In this document: positions 52,944 to 64,000 of the stretch, piece after piece
Numbering within the stretch: position 1 is the stretch's first letter
Layout: the number at the start of each line of letters is the position of its first letter
Program-made: the position numbers and the translations under genes
Origin: Magicicada septendecula
Lineage: Eukaryota; Arthropoda; Insecta; Hemiptera; Cicadidae
Assembly (NCBI GenBank): GCA_034769895.1
Contig: JAWRYS010000684.1
Location: forward strand, 806,001-870,000
DNA: 64,000 nt
Direction of reading: 5' to 3'
The notes under the pieces: generated by a model
Databases searched by the model: none
What the model saw: only the letters and a program-made list of their open reading frames with translations
What the model was told of the DNA's origin: nothing

Positions 52944-55900
52944 TGAACACCGTTTGAAGAATGGTATTATTTAGTTAAGAGATTAAAACCTATATCTCAA
53001 GATTAATGTTACAACGTATGATTTTAGAAATTACTGTTTACATTTCTTTTTGTTTTACTTAAAGCTTAGAGAAGATTATTGTCTTTTGAAAAGTCTCTGG
53101 CATGTATGAAAAGTTATATTTTAAATGTACATAATTCTCGGTAGGCAAGCCACCGAGTCACCTCTTAAATACGCTTTTGCTGTCCGTGTCCTGGGGCGTG
53201 AATCTTCGGAACTCTGGTAGTCGGGGTAGTCATCTGGGTCGTGTTTCCGGTGGAAGTCTTCTAGGTGTATTAATGAGGAGATGGATGTTACGCTGCGTGA
53301 AGTTGGGTTGATCCTCGGCGGTTCTGGTAAGTGTTGTATAGGTGGTAGTCGTCCGGATATGCAGTTGAGCACGTCACATATTCACTGGTAGAGTAGTACT
53401 GGAGTTGGTATCTTCTTTCCTTTTTGTTTTTACATTACTATCTGAATTACATCACTCGAACAATATTCGAGAGATCGTCTTTTAATTAACTTGAGACATC
53501 ACCTTATATACGAGTTCTTTTTTTTCTTATAACCACATTTCTTTAACAAATTCCTCACTACACCTTATATATAAATATAACTAGCTCTCCACGTTTTTAG
53601 TGGTAGCTAACACGCATTTAAAAACTTAATACAAACATTTTTTTGAAGAGCCCTCGCTTGGAGGTGTTTACAGTCTGAACGCCGCATCGTAACTCTTGCA
53701 TTGCTACAACAGGTAGATTGCAACGACGCGGAGTGAGTACTCCGCCATAATATAGTTCCAACTTTTTATTAAAATATACATTCTTATAGTCAGACAAAAT
53801 AAACTATGTAGACTTATCTTGTTTACAGGGCTTTAAATTATTAATTATTTACATTACGATTTTCAGATATTTCTAAGTTACAGCCGGTTCGCTATGCACG
53901 TTGTGTCCGGAATTGGCAGGTCAACGCATGATAATTTACTAAAGGGTTAACTGTATTATTCTCAACTTTTTATATTACGATTTTTTTTATTACTTATTTA
54001 GTTAGATTTTCTTAATTTAATTCTCATAACTATTATGAGTTAGTTCAGGGGTATTTGGTTTAATCGTGCGATTTAAAGTACTTCCTTGCTTTCCATTTTT
54101 TTTTTAATATTTTTATTATTAATATTTTTTTATTACCATTTAAATCGTCACATACTCCGCCGCTTAAAATCGACATGGGGAATTTTAATAAGGAAAATTC
54201 GAAAGTGGGGTTACTGGGAGTATGCTTGCCGTTACTGTGTGAAGTTAAATTTAGTACACGATTTGTTTTCTCTATCTCTCTTGAAATTTATTTATTTCTT
54301 GTCTTGTTCTCATTCGTGAAATTCCCTTTATCTCGTTTCTTAATACGCTAACTTAGATTTTAATTCTTAATACTAATTTCCGTAACTCACAATATCGTGG
54401 CCCGACTGACATCGGCTTACTCTACCTACATCAGTTAGCTTTCAGCACTCTCTAATGATTACCTTGGCACACTCTAACTATATCAGTTAGCTTTCTGCAC
54501 TATCGTTACCCTTTTCAGTCGGCGCCGTTGTTACTATGTTACGTTACATATATAATTCTTAATTACCTCTAATATAACCTAAAGCGGATCCTATACTCCA
54601 CTTTAAATTATTTCTAATCCTAATTTCTTACGCTACTGAGAGAAGCGGAATTTCACGAAGATAATTTTTATTTACATTTAACTACCATCAGTTACAAACT
54701 GTGCGAGGGGACACACTTTACACAGGTGCATTGTATTATACACGCGGTGGTTTACTTCGGTACCAGTACATAACAATAGGGGGAGGGTGGCTGCTTACTA
54801 CATTTCTCAACACGCTTTATTGTTCTCGAACAGGCCACGACCGGTTGTTTACACTATTCAACCACACTTTTATTATTATTTTCTTTTTGGTCTCTTTCTA
54901 AGAAACTTACCTTTTTCTTTATTTATTTATTATTTACTTTGGGGGAGATTTAAGAAACTTAGTTAGAATTATTTCCTATTGAATTACCATATTTATTTAG
55001 GACACTTTATTTACTTAGTTTTCAGTTTAGGTCAGTTTAAAAGTTTAATATTTTGGGGCATGGGGTTTAACATTTTATCTAACAATGGAGGGTTAACTAA
55101 GTCATTTATTTATTTGAAATTTAAGTCACTATAAATACTTGCTCTACTACACTATACACAATTATTGCCTACACGTTTTAGTACCTGGCAAACCATTAGC
55201 ATGAGTAGTAAGAGAATTACCTCTCTTCTAAGAGAAAGACAAAAATTCCACACAGACATCATTGTAATGTCAACGATCAGCTGTTCGCTGGAATGTAGGT
55301 CACAGTAGTTTTCTTCAAACAATGGCATACTTGTTGTATGCGTGGGAACGCGAGAAACACACTTGGGTGTTGTTCTATATAACAATAGCTCACGGCTATC
55401 TTTATCGACCGGTTTCTACTGGGGAAGCCAGTTTAAACAAGGGGTGAGTCCGATGCAATGATACACGCTTTACAAGTTACACCCCGTAATAAGCTGAGTT
55501 TAGTTATTTATTGTCTTACGTTCTAATTTTAATTTCTGAAATTTTTTTTTTTTTTGTAGTAACAAAATTAATTTACGAATTTATTTACACGTAATTAACC
55601 TGGTCTACTTTAGTCAAGAGTTTATATGTTTCACCGTGACGACAGACATACAATGCAGGCATATTCAGGAAACTACAGTTCTTGAATTGTCGCAATATAA
55701 ACCTGTTAAAGACTGAACAGTTTGACAAGCACTAAAATTCATGTACGTACTTGCATTGGTGTAATACAATGATAGTTTGTATTATTTTGGGTATCTTAAT
55801 TAAATTATACGCAAGTTCGTCCGTAATCTTATACAAAATAAATTCACAATTGTCAATTAATATAGTGTAAAAATCTAGTAATGGTAGCGACAGTATTAAC

Positions 55901-56473
55901 CGCTAATACATGATATACATTATGTAATTTAATATTACCATGAAATACATTAACTGAGTGCATAGATCGGCAGAGAGTTATCTATTTTATTTTACTACGT
56001 AACAATTATTTTACACGCGCAACTTTATACGTCACGATGCTTACAAACCTTTTTTTTTTTAACTTTAGCAGAGTGGCGCAACTTTATTACGTTCCGGGCT
56101 ACGTTATAAATCCAGGGAACCCGATATAATCGACGCTAGCCAATTATACAGGCTGCCTACGTTGTAACAAACTGAAAATCAACACAACACATAGAACAAT
56201 AATATTTACTCTAATTATTAGGACACAAGGGAAGGTATTTTCACTGATTTATGCACTCACTTCAATCTGTAATAAGATGACATCTCTTTATTAACAAATT
56301 ATATATATAGATCCCATTACATAAAAATTTTCTCATATTGAAATAGTTAAAAGGGGTTTTCTGTCAAACAAGGGATCAAATTGATCATGTAATTTACCTC
56401 GGATCCGAGTCTCTTTAAATCTAGTAAAGACGTCTGAATTTTACTTTACTTATCAAAAGCTTGCATGATTACA
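52944..56473. repeat. Macrosatellite unit 16 (3530 bp, class II)
   Basis: Typical class II unit. It combines the GTTTATATG and CAGTTCTTG variants just after the T-run with ATGATATACATT and TTACCATG further on, a mixture that again suggests exchange between copies. The T-run before the AACTTTAGCAGAG tract is one or two bases longer than in most units. Confidence 0.98.
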
Positions 56474-59400
56474 TGAACACCGTTTGAAGAATGGTATTAT
56501 TTAGTTAAGAGATTAAAACCTATATCTCAAGATTAATGTTACAACGTATGATTTTAGAAATTACTGTTTACATTTCTTTTTGTTTTACTTAAAGCTTAGA
56601 GAAGATTATTGTCTTTTGAAAAGTCTCTGGCATGTATGAAAAGTTATATTTTAAATGTACATAATTCTCGGTAGGCAAGCCACCGAGTCACCTCTTAAAT
56701 ACGCTTTTGCTGTCCGTGTCCTGGGGCGTGAATCTTCGGAACTCTGGTAGTCGGGGTAGTCATCTGGGTCGTGTTTCCGGTGGAAGTCTTCTAGGTGTAT
56801 TAATGAGGAGATGGATGTTACGCTGCGTGAAGTCGGGTTGATCCTCGGCGGTTCTGGTAAGTGTTGTATAGGTGGTAGTCGTCCGGATATGCAGTTGAGC
56901 ACGTCACATATTCACTGGTAGAGTAGTACTGGAGTTGGTATCTTCTTTCCTTTTTGTTTTTACATTACTATCTGAATTACATCACTCGAACAATATTCGA
57001 GAGATCGTCTTTTAATTAACTTGAGACATCACCTTATATACGAGTTCTTTTTTTTCTTATAACCACATTTCTTTAACAAATTCCTCACTACACCTTATAT
57101 ATAAATATAACTAGCTCTCCACGTTTTTAGTGGTAGCTAACACGCATTTAAAAACTTAATACAAACATTTTTTTGAAGAGCCCTCGCTTGGAGGTGTTTA
57201 CAGTCTGAACGCCGCATCGTAACTCTTGCATTGCTACAACAGGTAGGTTGCAACGACGCGGAGTGAGTACTCCGCCATAATATAGTTCCAACTTTTTATT
57301 AAAATATACATTCTTATAGTCAGACAAAATAAACTATGTAGACTTATCTTGTTTACAGGGCTTTAAATTATTAATTATTTACATTACGATTTTCAGATAT
57401 TTCTAAGTTACAGCCGGTTCGCTATGCACGTTGTGTCCGGAATTGGCAGGTCAACGCATGATAATTTACTAAAGGGTTAACTGTATTATTCTCAACTTTT
57501 TATATTACGATTTTTTTTATTACTTATTTAGTTAGATTTTCTTAATTTAATTCTCATAACTATTATGAGTTAGTTCAGGGGTATTTGGTTTAATCGTGCG
57601 ATTTAAAGTACTTCCTTGCTTTCCATTTTTTTTTTAATATTTTTATTATTAATATTTTTTATTACCATTTAAATCGTCACATACTCCGCCGCTTAAAATC
57701 GACATGGGGAATTTTAATAAGGAAAATTCGAAAGTGGGGTTACTGGGAGTATGCTTGCCGTTACTGTGTGAAGTTAAATTTAGTACACGATTTGTTTTCT
57801 CTATCTCTCTTGAAATTTATTTATTTTTGTCTTGTTCTCATTCGTGAAATTCCCTTTATCTCGTTTCTTAATACGCTAACTTAGATTTTAATTCTTAATA
57901 CTAATTTCCGTAACTCACAATATCGTGGCCCGACTGACATCGGCTTACTCTACCTACATCAGTTAGCTTTCAGCACTCTCTAATGATTACCTTGGCACAC
58001 TCTAACTATATCAGTTAGCTTTCTGCACTATCATTACCCTTTTCAGTCGGCGCCGTTGTTACTATGTTACGTTACATATATAATTCTTAATTACCTCTAA
58101 TATAACCTAAAGCGGATCCCATACTCCACTTTAGATTATTTCTAATCCTAATTTCTTACGCTACTGAGAGAAGCGGAATTTCACGAAGATAATTTTTATT
58201 TATATTTAACTACCATCAGTTACAAACTGTGCGAGGGGACACACTTTACACAGGTGCATTGTATTATACACGCGGTGGTTTACTTCGGTACCAGCACATA
58301 ACAATAGGGGGAGGGTGGCTGCTTACTACATTTCTCAACACGCTTTATCGTTCTCGAACAGGCCACGACCGGTTGTTTACACTATTCAACCACACTTTTA
58401 TTATTATTTTCTTTTTGGTCTCTTTCTAAGAAACTTACCTTTTTCTTTATTTATTTATTATTTACTTTGGGGGAGATTTAAGAAACTTAGTTAGAATTAT
58501 TTCCTATTGAATTACCATATTTATTTAGGACACTTTATTTACTTAGTTTTCAGTTTAGGTCAGTTTAAAAGTTTAATATTTTGGGGCATGGGGTTTAACA
58601 TTTTATCTAACAATGGAGGGTTAACTAAGTCATTTATTTATTTGAAATTTAAGTCACTATAAATACTTGCTCTACTACACTATACACAATTATTGCCTAC
58701 ACGTTTTAGTACCTGGCAAACCATTAGCATGAGTAGTAAGAGAATTACCTCTCTTCTAAGAGAAAGACAAAAATTCCACACAGACATCATTGTAATGTCA
58801 ACGATCAGCTGTTCGCTGGAATGTAGGTCACAGTAGTTTTCTTCAAACAATGGCATACTTGTTGTATGCGTGGGAACGCGAGAAACACACTTGGGTGTTG
58901 TTCTATATAACAATAGCTCACGGCTATCTTTATCGACCGGTTTCTACTGGGGAAGCCAGTTTAAACAAGGGGTGAGTCCGATGCAATGATACACGCTTTA
59001 CAAGTTACACCCCGTAATAAGCTGAGTTTAGTTATTTATTGTCTTACGTTCTAATTTTAATTTCTGTAATTTTTTTTTTTGTAGTAACAAAATTAATTTA
59101 CGTATTTATTTACACGTAATTAACCTGGTCTACTTTAGTCAAGAGTTTATATATTTCACCGTGACGACAGACATACAATGCAGGCATATTCAGTAAACTA
59201 CAGGTCTTGAATTGTCGCAATATAAACCTGTTAAAGACTGAACAGTTTGACAAGCACTAAAATTCATGTACGTACTTGCATTGGTGTAATACAATGATAG
59301 TTTGTATTATTTTGGGTATCTTAATTAAATTATACGCAAGTTCGTCCGTAATCTTATACAAAATAAATTCACAATTGTCAATTAATATAGTGTAAAAATC

Positions 59401-59997
59401 TAGTAATGGTAGCGACAGTATTAACCGCTAATACATGATATACATTATGTAATTTAATATTACCATGAAATACATTAACTGAGTGCATAGATCGGCAGAG
59501 AGTTATCTATTTTATTTTACTACGTAACAATTATTTTACACGCGCAACTTTATACGTCACGATGCTTACAAACCTTTTTTTTTTAACTTTAGCAGAGTGG
59601 CGCAACTTTATTACGTTCCGGGCTACGTTATAAATCCAGGGAACCCGATATAATCGACGCTAGCCAATTATACAGGCTGCCTACGTTGTAACAAACTGAA
59701 AATCAACACAACACATAGAACAATAATATTTACTCTAATTATTAGGACACAAGGGAAGGTATTTTCACTGATTTATGCACTCACTTCAATCTGTAATAAG
59801 ATGACATCTCTTTATTAACAAATTATATATATAGATCCCATTACATAAAAATTTTCTCATATTGAAATAGTTAAAAGGGGTTTTCTGTCAAACAAGGGAT
59901 CAAATTGATCATGTAATTTACCTCGGATCCGAGTCTCTTTAAATCTAGTAAAGACGTCTGAATTTTACTTTACTTATCAAAAGCTTGCATGATTACA
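56474..59997. repeat. Macrosatellite unit 17 (3524 bp, class II subgroup)
   Basis: Pairs with unit 18 by shared variants not seen elsewhere: CCAGCACATAAC and TTTATCGTTCTCG in the 66-codon frame (Y to H, C to R), TTTATATTTAAC before it, and one T fewer in the AATATTTTTTATTACC run. Private: a missing C near 57826, AACAGGTAGGTTG near 57245 and ACGTATTTATT near 59100. Confidence 0.98.
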
Positions 59998-62900
59998 TGA
60001 ACACCGTTTGAAGAATGGTATTATTTAGTTAAGAGATTAAAACCTATATCTCAAGATTAATGTTACAACGTATGATTTTAGAAATTACTGTTTACATTTC
60101 TTTTTGTTTTACTTAAAGCTTAGAGAAGATTATTGTCTTTTGAAAAGTCTCTGGCATGTATGAAAAGTTATATTTTAAATGTACATAATTCTCGGTAGGC
60201 AAGCCACCGAGTCACCTCTTAAATACGCTTTTGCTGTCCGTGTCCTGGGGCGTGAATCTTCGGAACTCTGGTAGTCGGGGTAGTCATCTGGATCGTGTTT
60301 CCGGTGGAAGTCTTCTAGGTGTATTAATGAGGAGATGGATGTTACGCTGCGTGAAGTCGGGTTGATCCTCGGCGGTTCTGGTAAGTGTTGTATAGGTGGT
60401 AGTCGTCCGGATATGCAGTTGAGCACGTCACATATTCACTGGTAGAGTAGTACTGGAGTTGGTATCTTCTTTCCTTTTTGTTTTTACATTACTATCTGAA
60501 TTACATCACTCGAACAATATTCGAGAGATCGTCTTTTAATTAACTTGAGACATCACCTTATATACGAGTTCTTTTTTTTCTTATAACCACATTTCTTTAA
60601 CAAATTCCTCACTACACCTTATATATAAATATAACTAGCTCTCCACGTTTTTAGTGGTAGCTAACACGCATTTAAAAACTTAATACAAACATTTTTTTGA
60701 AGAGCCCTCGCTTGGAGGTGTTTACAGTCTGAACGCCGAATCGTAACTCTTGCATTGCTACAACAGGTAGATTGCAACGACGCGGAGTGAGTACTCCGCC
60801 ATAATATAGTTCCAACTTTTTATTAAAATATACATTCTTATAGTCAGACAAAATAAACTATGTAGACTTATCTTGTTTACAGGGCTTTAAATTATTAATT
60901 ATTTACATTACGATTTTCAGATATTTCTAAGTTACAGCCGGTTCGCTATGCACGTTGTGTCCGGAATTGGCAGGTCAACGCATGATAATTTACTAAAGGG
61001 TTAACTGTATTATTCTCAACTTTTTATATTACGATTTTTTTTATTACTTATTTAGTTAGATTTTCTTAATTTAATTCTCATAACTATTATGAGTTAGTTC
61101 AGGGGTATTTGGTTTAATCGTGCGATTTAAAGTACTTCCTTGCTTTCCATTTTTTTTTTAATATTTTTATTATTAATATTTTTTATTACCATTTAAATCG
61201 TCACATACTCCGCCGCTTAAAATCGACATGGGGAATTTTAATAAGGAAAATTCGAAAGTGGGGTTACTGGGAGTATGCTTGCCGTTACTGTGTGAAGTTA
61301 AATTTAGTACACGATTTGTTTTCTCTATCTCTCTTGAAATTTATTTATTTCTTGTCTTGTTCTCATTCGTGAAATTCCCTTTATCTCGTTTCTTAATACG
61401 CTAACTTAGATTTTAATTCTTAATACTAATTTCCGTAACTCACAATATCGTGGCCCGACTGACATCGGCTTACTCTACCTACATCAGTTAGCTTTCAGCA
61501 CTCTCTAATGATTACCTTGGCACACTCTAACTATATCAGTTAGCTTTCTGCACTATCATTACCCTTTTCAGTCGGCGCCGTTGTTACTATGTTACGTTAC
61601 ATATATAATTCTTAATTACCTCTAATATAACCTAAAGCGGATCCCATACTCCACTTTAGATTATTTCTAATCCTAATTTCTTACGCTACTGAGAGAAGCG
61701 GAATTTCACGAAGATAATTTTTATTTATATTTAACTACCATCAGTTACAAACTGTGCGAGGGGACACACTTTACACAGGTGCATTGTATTATACACGCGG
61801 TGGTTTACTTCGGTACCAGCACATAACAATAGGGGGAGGGTGGCTGCTTACTACATTTCTCAACACGCTTTATCGTTCTCGAACAGGCCACGACCGGTTG
61901 TTTACACTATTCAACCACACTTTTATTATTATTTTCTTTTTGGTCTCTTTCTAAGAAACTTACCTTTTTCTTTATTTATTTATTATTTACTTTGGGGGAG
62001 ATTTAAGAAACTTAGTTAGAATTATTTCCTATTGAATTACCATATTTATTTAGGACACTTTATTTACTTAGTTTTCAGTTTAGGTCAGTTTAAAAGTTTA
62101 ATATTTTGGGGCATGGGGTTTAACATTTTATCTAACAATGGAGGGTTAACTAAGTCATTTATTTATTTGAAATTTAAGTCACTATAAATACTTGCTCTAC
62201 TACACTATACACAATTATTGCCTACACGTTTTAGTACCTGGCAAACCATTAGCATGAGTAGTAAGAGAATTACCTCTCTTCTAAGAGAAAGACAAAAATT
62301 CCACACAGACATCATTGTAATGTCAACGATCAGCTGTTCGCTGGAATGTAGGTCACAGTAGTTTTCTTCAAACAATGGCATACTTGTTGTATGCGTGGGA
62401 ACGCGAGAAACACACTTGGGTGTTGTTCTATATAACAATAGCTCACGGCTATCTTTATCGACCGGTTTCTACTGGGGAAGCCAGTTTCAACAAGGGGTGA
62501 GTCCGATGCAATGATACACGCTTTACAAGTTACACCCCGTAATAAGCTGAGTTTAGTTATTTATTGTCTTACGTTCTAATTTTAATTTCTGTAATTTTTT
62601 TTTTTTGTAGTAACAAAATTAATTTACGAATTTATTTACAAGTAATTAACCTGGTCTACTTTAGTCAAGAGTTTATATATTTCACCGTGACGACAGACAT
62701 ACAATGCAGGCATATTCAGGAAACTACAGGTCTTGAATTGTCGCAATATAAACCTGTTAAAGACTGAACAGTTTGACAAGCACTAAAATTCATGTACGTA
62801 CTTGCATTGGTGTAATACAATGATAGTTTGTATTATTTTGGGTATCTTAATTAAATTATACGCAAGTTCGTCCGTAATCTTATACAAAATAAATTCGCAA

Positions 62901-63523
62901 TTGTCAATTAATATAGTGTAAAAATCTAGTAATGGTAGCGACAGTATTAACCGCTAATACATGAAATACATTATGTAATTTAATATTAACATGAAATACA
63001 TTAACTGAGTGCATAGATCGGCAGAGAGTTATCTATTTTATTTTACTACGTAACAATTATTTTACACGCGCAACTTTATACGTCACGATGCTTACAAACC
63101 TTTTTTTTTTAACTTTAGCAGAGTGGCGCAACTTTATTACGTTCCGGGCTACGTTATAAATCCAGGGAACCCGATATAATCGACGCTAGCCAATTATACA
63201 GGCTGCCTACTTTGTAACAAACTGAAAATCAACACAACACATAGAACAATAAAATTTACTCTAATTATTAGGACACAAGGGAAGGTATTTTCACTGATTT
63301 ATGCACTCACTTCAATCTGTAATAAGATGACATCTCTTTATTAACAAATTATATATATAGATCCCATTACATAAAAATTTTCTCATATTGAAATAGTTAA
63401 AAAGGGTTTTCTGTCAAACAAGGGATCAAATTGATCATGTAATTTACCTCGGATCCGAGTCTCTTTAAATCTAGTAAAGACGTCTGAATTTTACTTTACT
63501 TATCAAAAGCTTGCATGATTACA
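59998..63523. repeat. Macrosatellite unit 18 (3526 bp, class II subgroup)
   Basis: Sister of unit 17. Private changes include CTGGATCGTG (synonymous in the 83-codon frame), GAACGCCGAATCG near 60736, ACAAGTAATT near 62640 and CTACTTTGTAAC near 63208. The CCAGTTTCAAC variant near 62480 is otherwise a class I and unit 1 marker. Confidence 0.98.
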
Positions 63524-64000
63524 TGAACACCGTTTGAAGAATGGTATTATTTAGTTAAGAGATTAAAACCTATATCTCAAGATTAATGTTACAACGTATG
63601 ATTTTAGAAATTACTGTTTACATTTCTTTTTGTTTTACTTAAAGCTTAGAGAAGATTATTGTCTTTTGAAAAGTCTCTGGCATGTATGAAAAGTTATATT
63701 TTAAATGTACATAATTCTCGGTAGGCAAGCCACCGAGTCACCCCTTAAATACGCTTTTGCTGTCCGTGTCCTGGGGCGTGAATTTTCGGAACTCTGGTAG
63801 TCGGGGTAGTCATCCGGGTCGTGTTTCCGGTGAAAGTCTTCTAGGTGTATTAATGAGGAGATGGATGTTATGCTGCGTGAAGTCGGGTTGATCCTCGGCG
63901 GTTCTGGTAAGTGTTGTATAGGTGGTAGTCGTCCGGATATGCAGTTGAGCACGTCACATATTCACTGGTAGAGTAGTACTGGAGTTGGTATCTTCTTTCC
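63524..64000. repeat. Macrosatellite unit 19, first 477 bp (cut by window end)
   Basis: The array runs off the window. The part present includes a complete 83-codon minus frame (63701-63952) with D57N and one synonymous change (CACCCCTTAA). It reads CATCCGGG and TTATGC as class I does, while the opening 150 bases (AAGAGATTAAAACC) are class II. It is another mosaic. Confidence 0.97.

Noticed and set aside
1..64000. rDNA, 5S, snRNA, spliced-leader or histone gene cluster, which are the usual eukaryotic multi-kilobase tandem arrays
   Set aside because: No rRNA core motifs, 5S sequence, U-snRNA 5' ends or Sm sites with stems, spliced leader or histone reading frames could be found on either strand.
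1..64000. Integrated viral or plasmid concatemer, or rolling-circle transposon array
   Set aside because: No replication, capsid, Rep/helicase or transposase motif occurs in the 3.5-kb unit, and the longest frame is under 100 codons.
1..64000. CRISPR array
   Set aside because: The repeat is 3.5 kb with no unique spacers and no cas genes. The short internal direct repeats occur only twice per unit.

Overview
The whole window is one tandem array. A unit of about 3.53 kb is repeated head to tail 18 complete times, followed by a 477-base start of a 19th copy. I set the unit boundary arbitrarily at the motif TGAACACCGTTTG. Units begin at 1, 3539, 7068, 10598, 14130, 17665, 21187, 24716, 28250, 31772, 35300, 38828, 42355, 45882, 49415, 52944, 56474, 59998 and 63524. 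Lengths run from 3522 to 3538 bases, mostly because T-runs differ in length. Neither edge of the array is inside the window.

No gene of any recognised family is present. No open frame exceeds 94 codons, and nearly all recurring frames open only at GTG or TTG. I see no rRNA, intact tRNA, snRNA, histone, transposase, reverse transcriptase or capsid sequence. The unit is AT-rich with several G+C-richer islands. It carries eukaryote-style signals: TATA boxes, GTGAGT and GTAAGT donors, polypyrimidine-AG acceptors and AATAAA. The best description is a eukaryotic macrosatellite (large-unit satellite), probably nuclear. The taxon cannot be fixed from the sequence.

Internal landmarks are given for unit 3 (7068-10597) as the reference and recur at about the same offset in every unit. 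In order they are: a G+C-rich island with an 83-codon minus-strand frame and a plus-strand GTAAGT; a small CTCGAA hairpin; a TATA-like stretch; a perfect G+C-rich hairpin; T-rich low-complexity DNA; a pair of 52-bp-spaced stem-loops; a weak 66-codon plus-strand frame; a TATA box followed by a very intron-like 119-bp segment and an AATAAA; short direct repeats; a tract resembling the 5' end of initiator tRNA-Met; and a 12-bp palindrome around a BamHI site. If anything here is expressed, a short spliced non-coding RNA from the TATA/intron cassette is the best candidate.

The copies fall into two main sequence classes. Class I is units 2, 3, 4, 5, 8 and 14, with most of unit 1. Class II is units 6, 7, 9-13 and 15-18. 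They show a recent history of unequal exchange: a 10.58-kb three-unit block (about 13.2-23.8 kb) is repeated almost unchanged immediately downstream (about 23.8-34.4 kb), one 3527-bp unit is duplicated without visible change (about 39.4-42.97 and 42.97-46.5 kb), and units 1, 7 and 13 are class mosaics.
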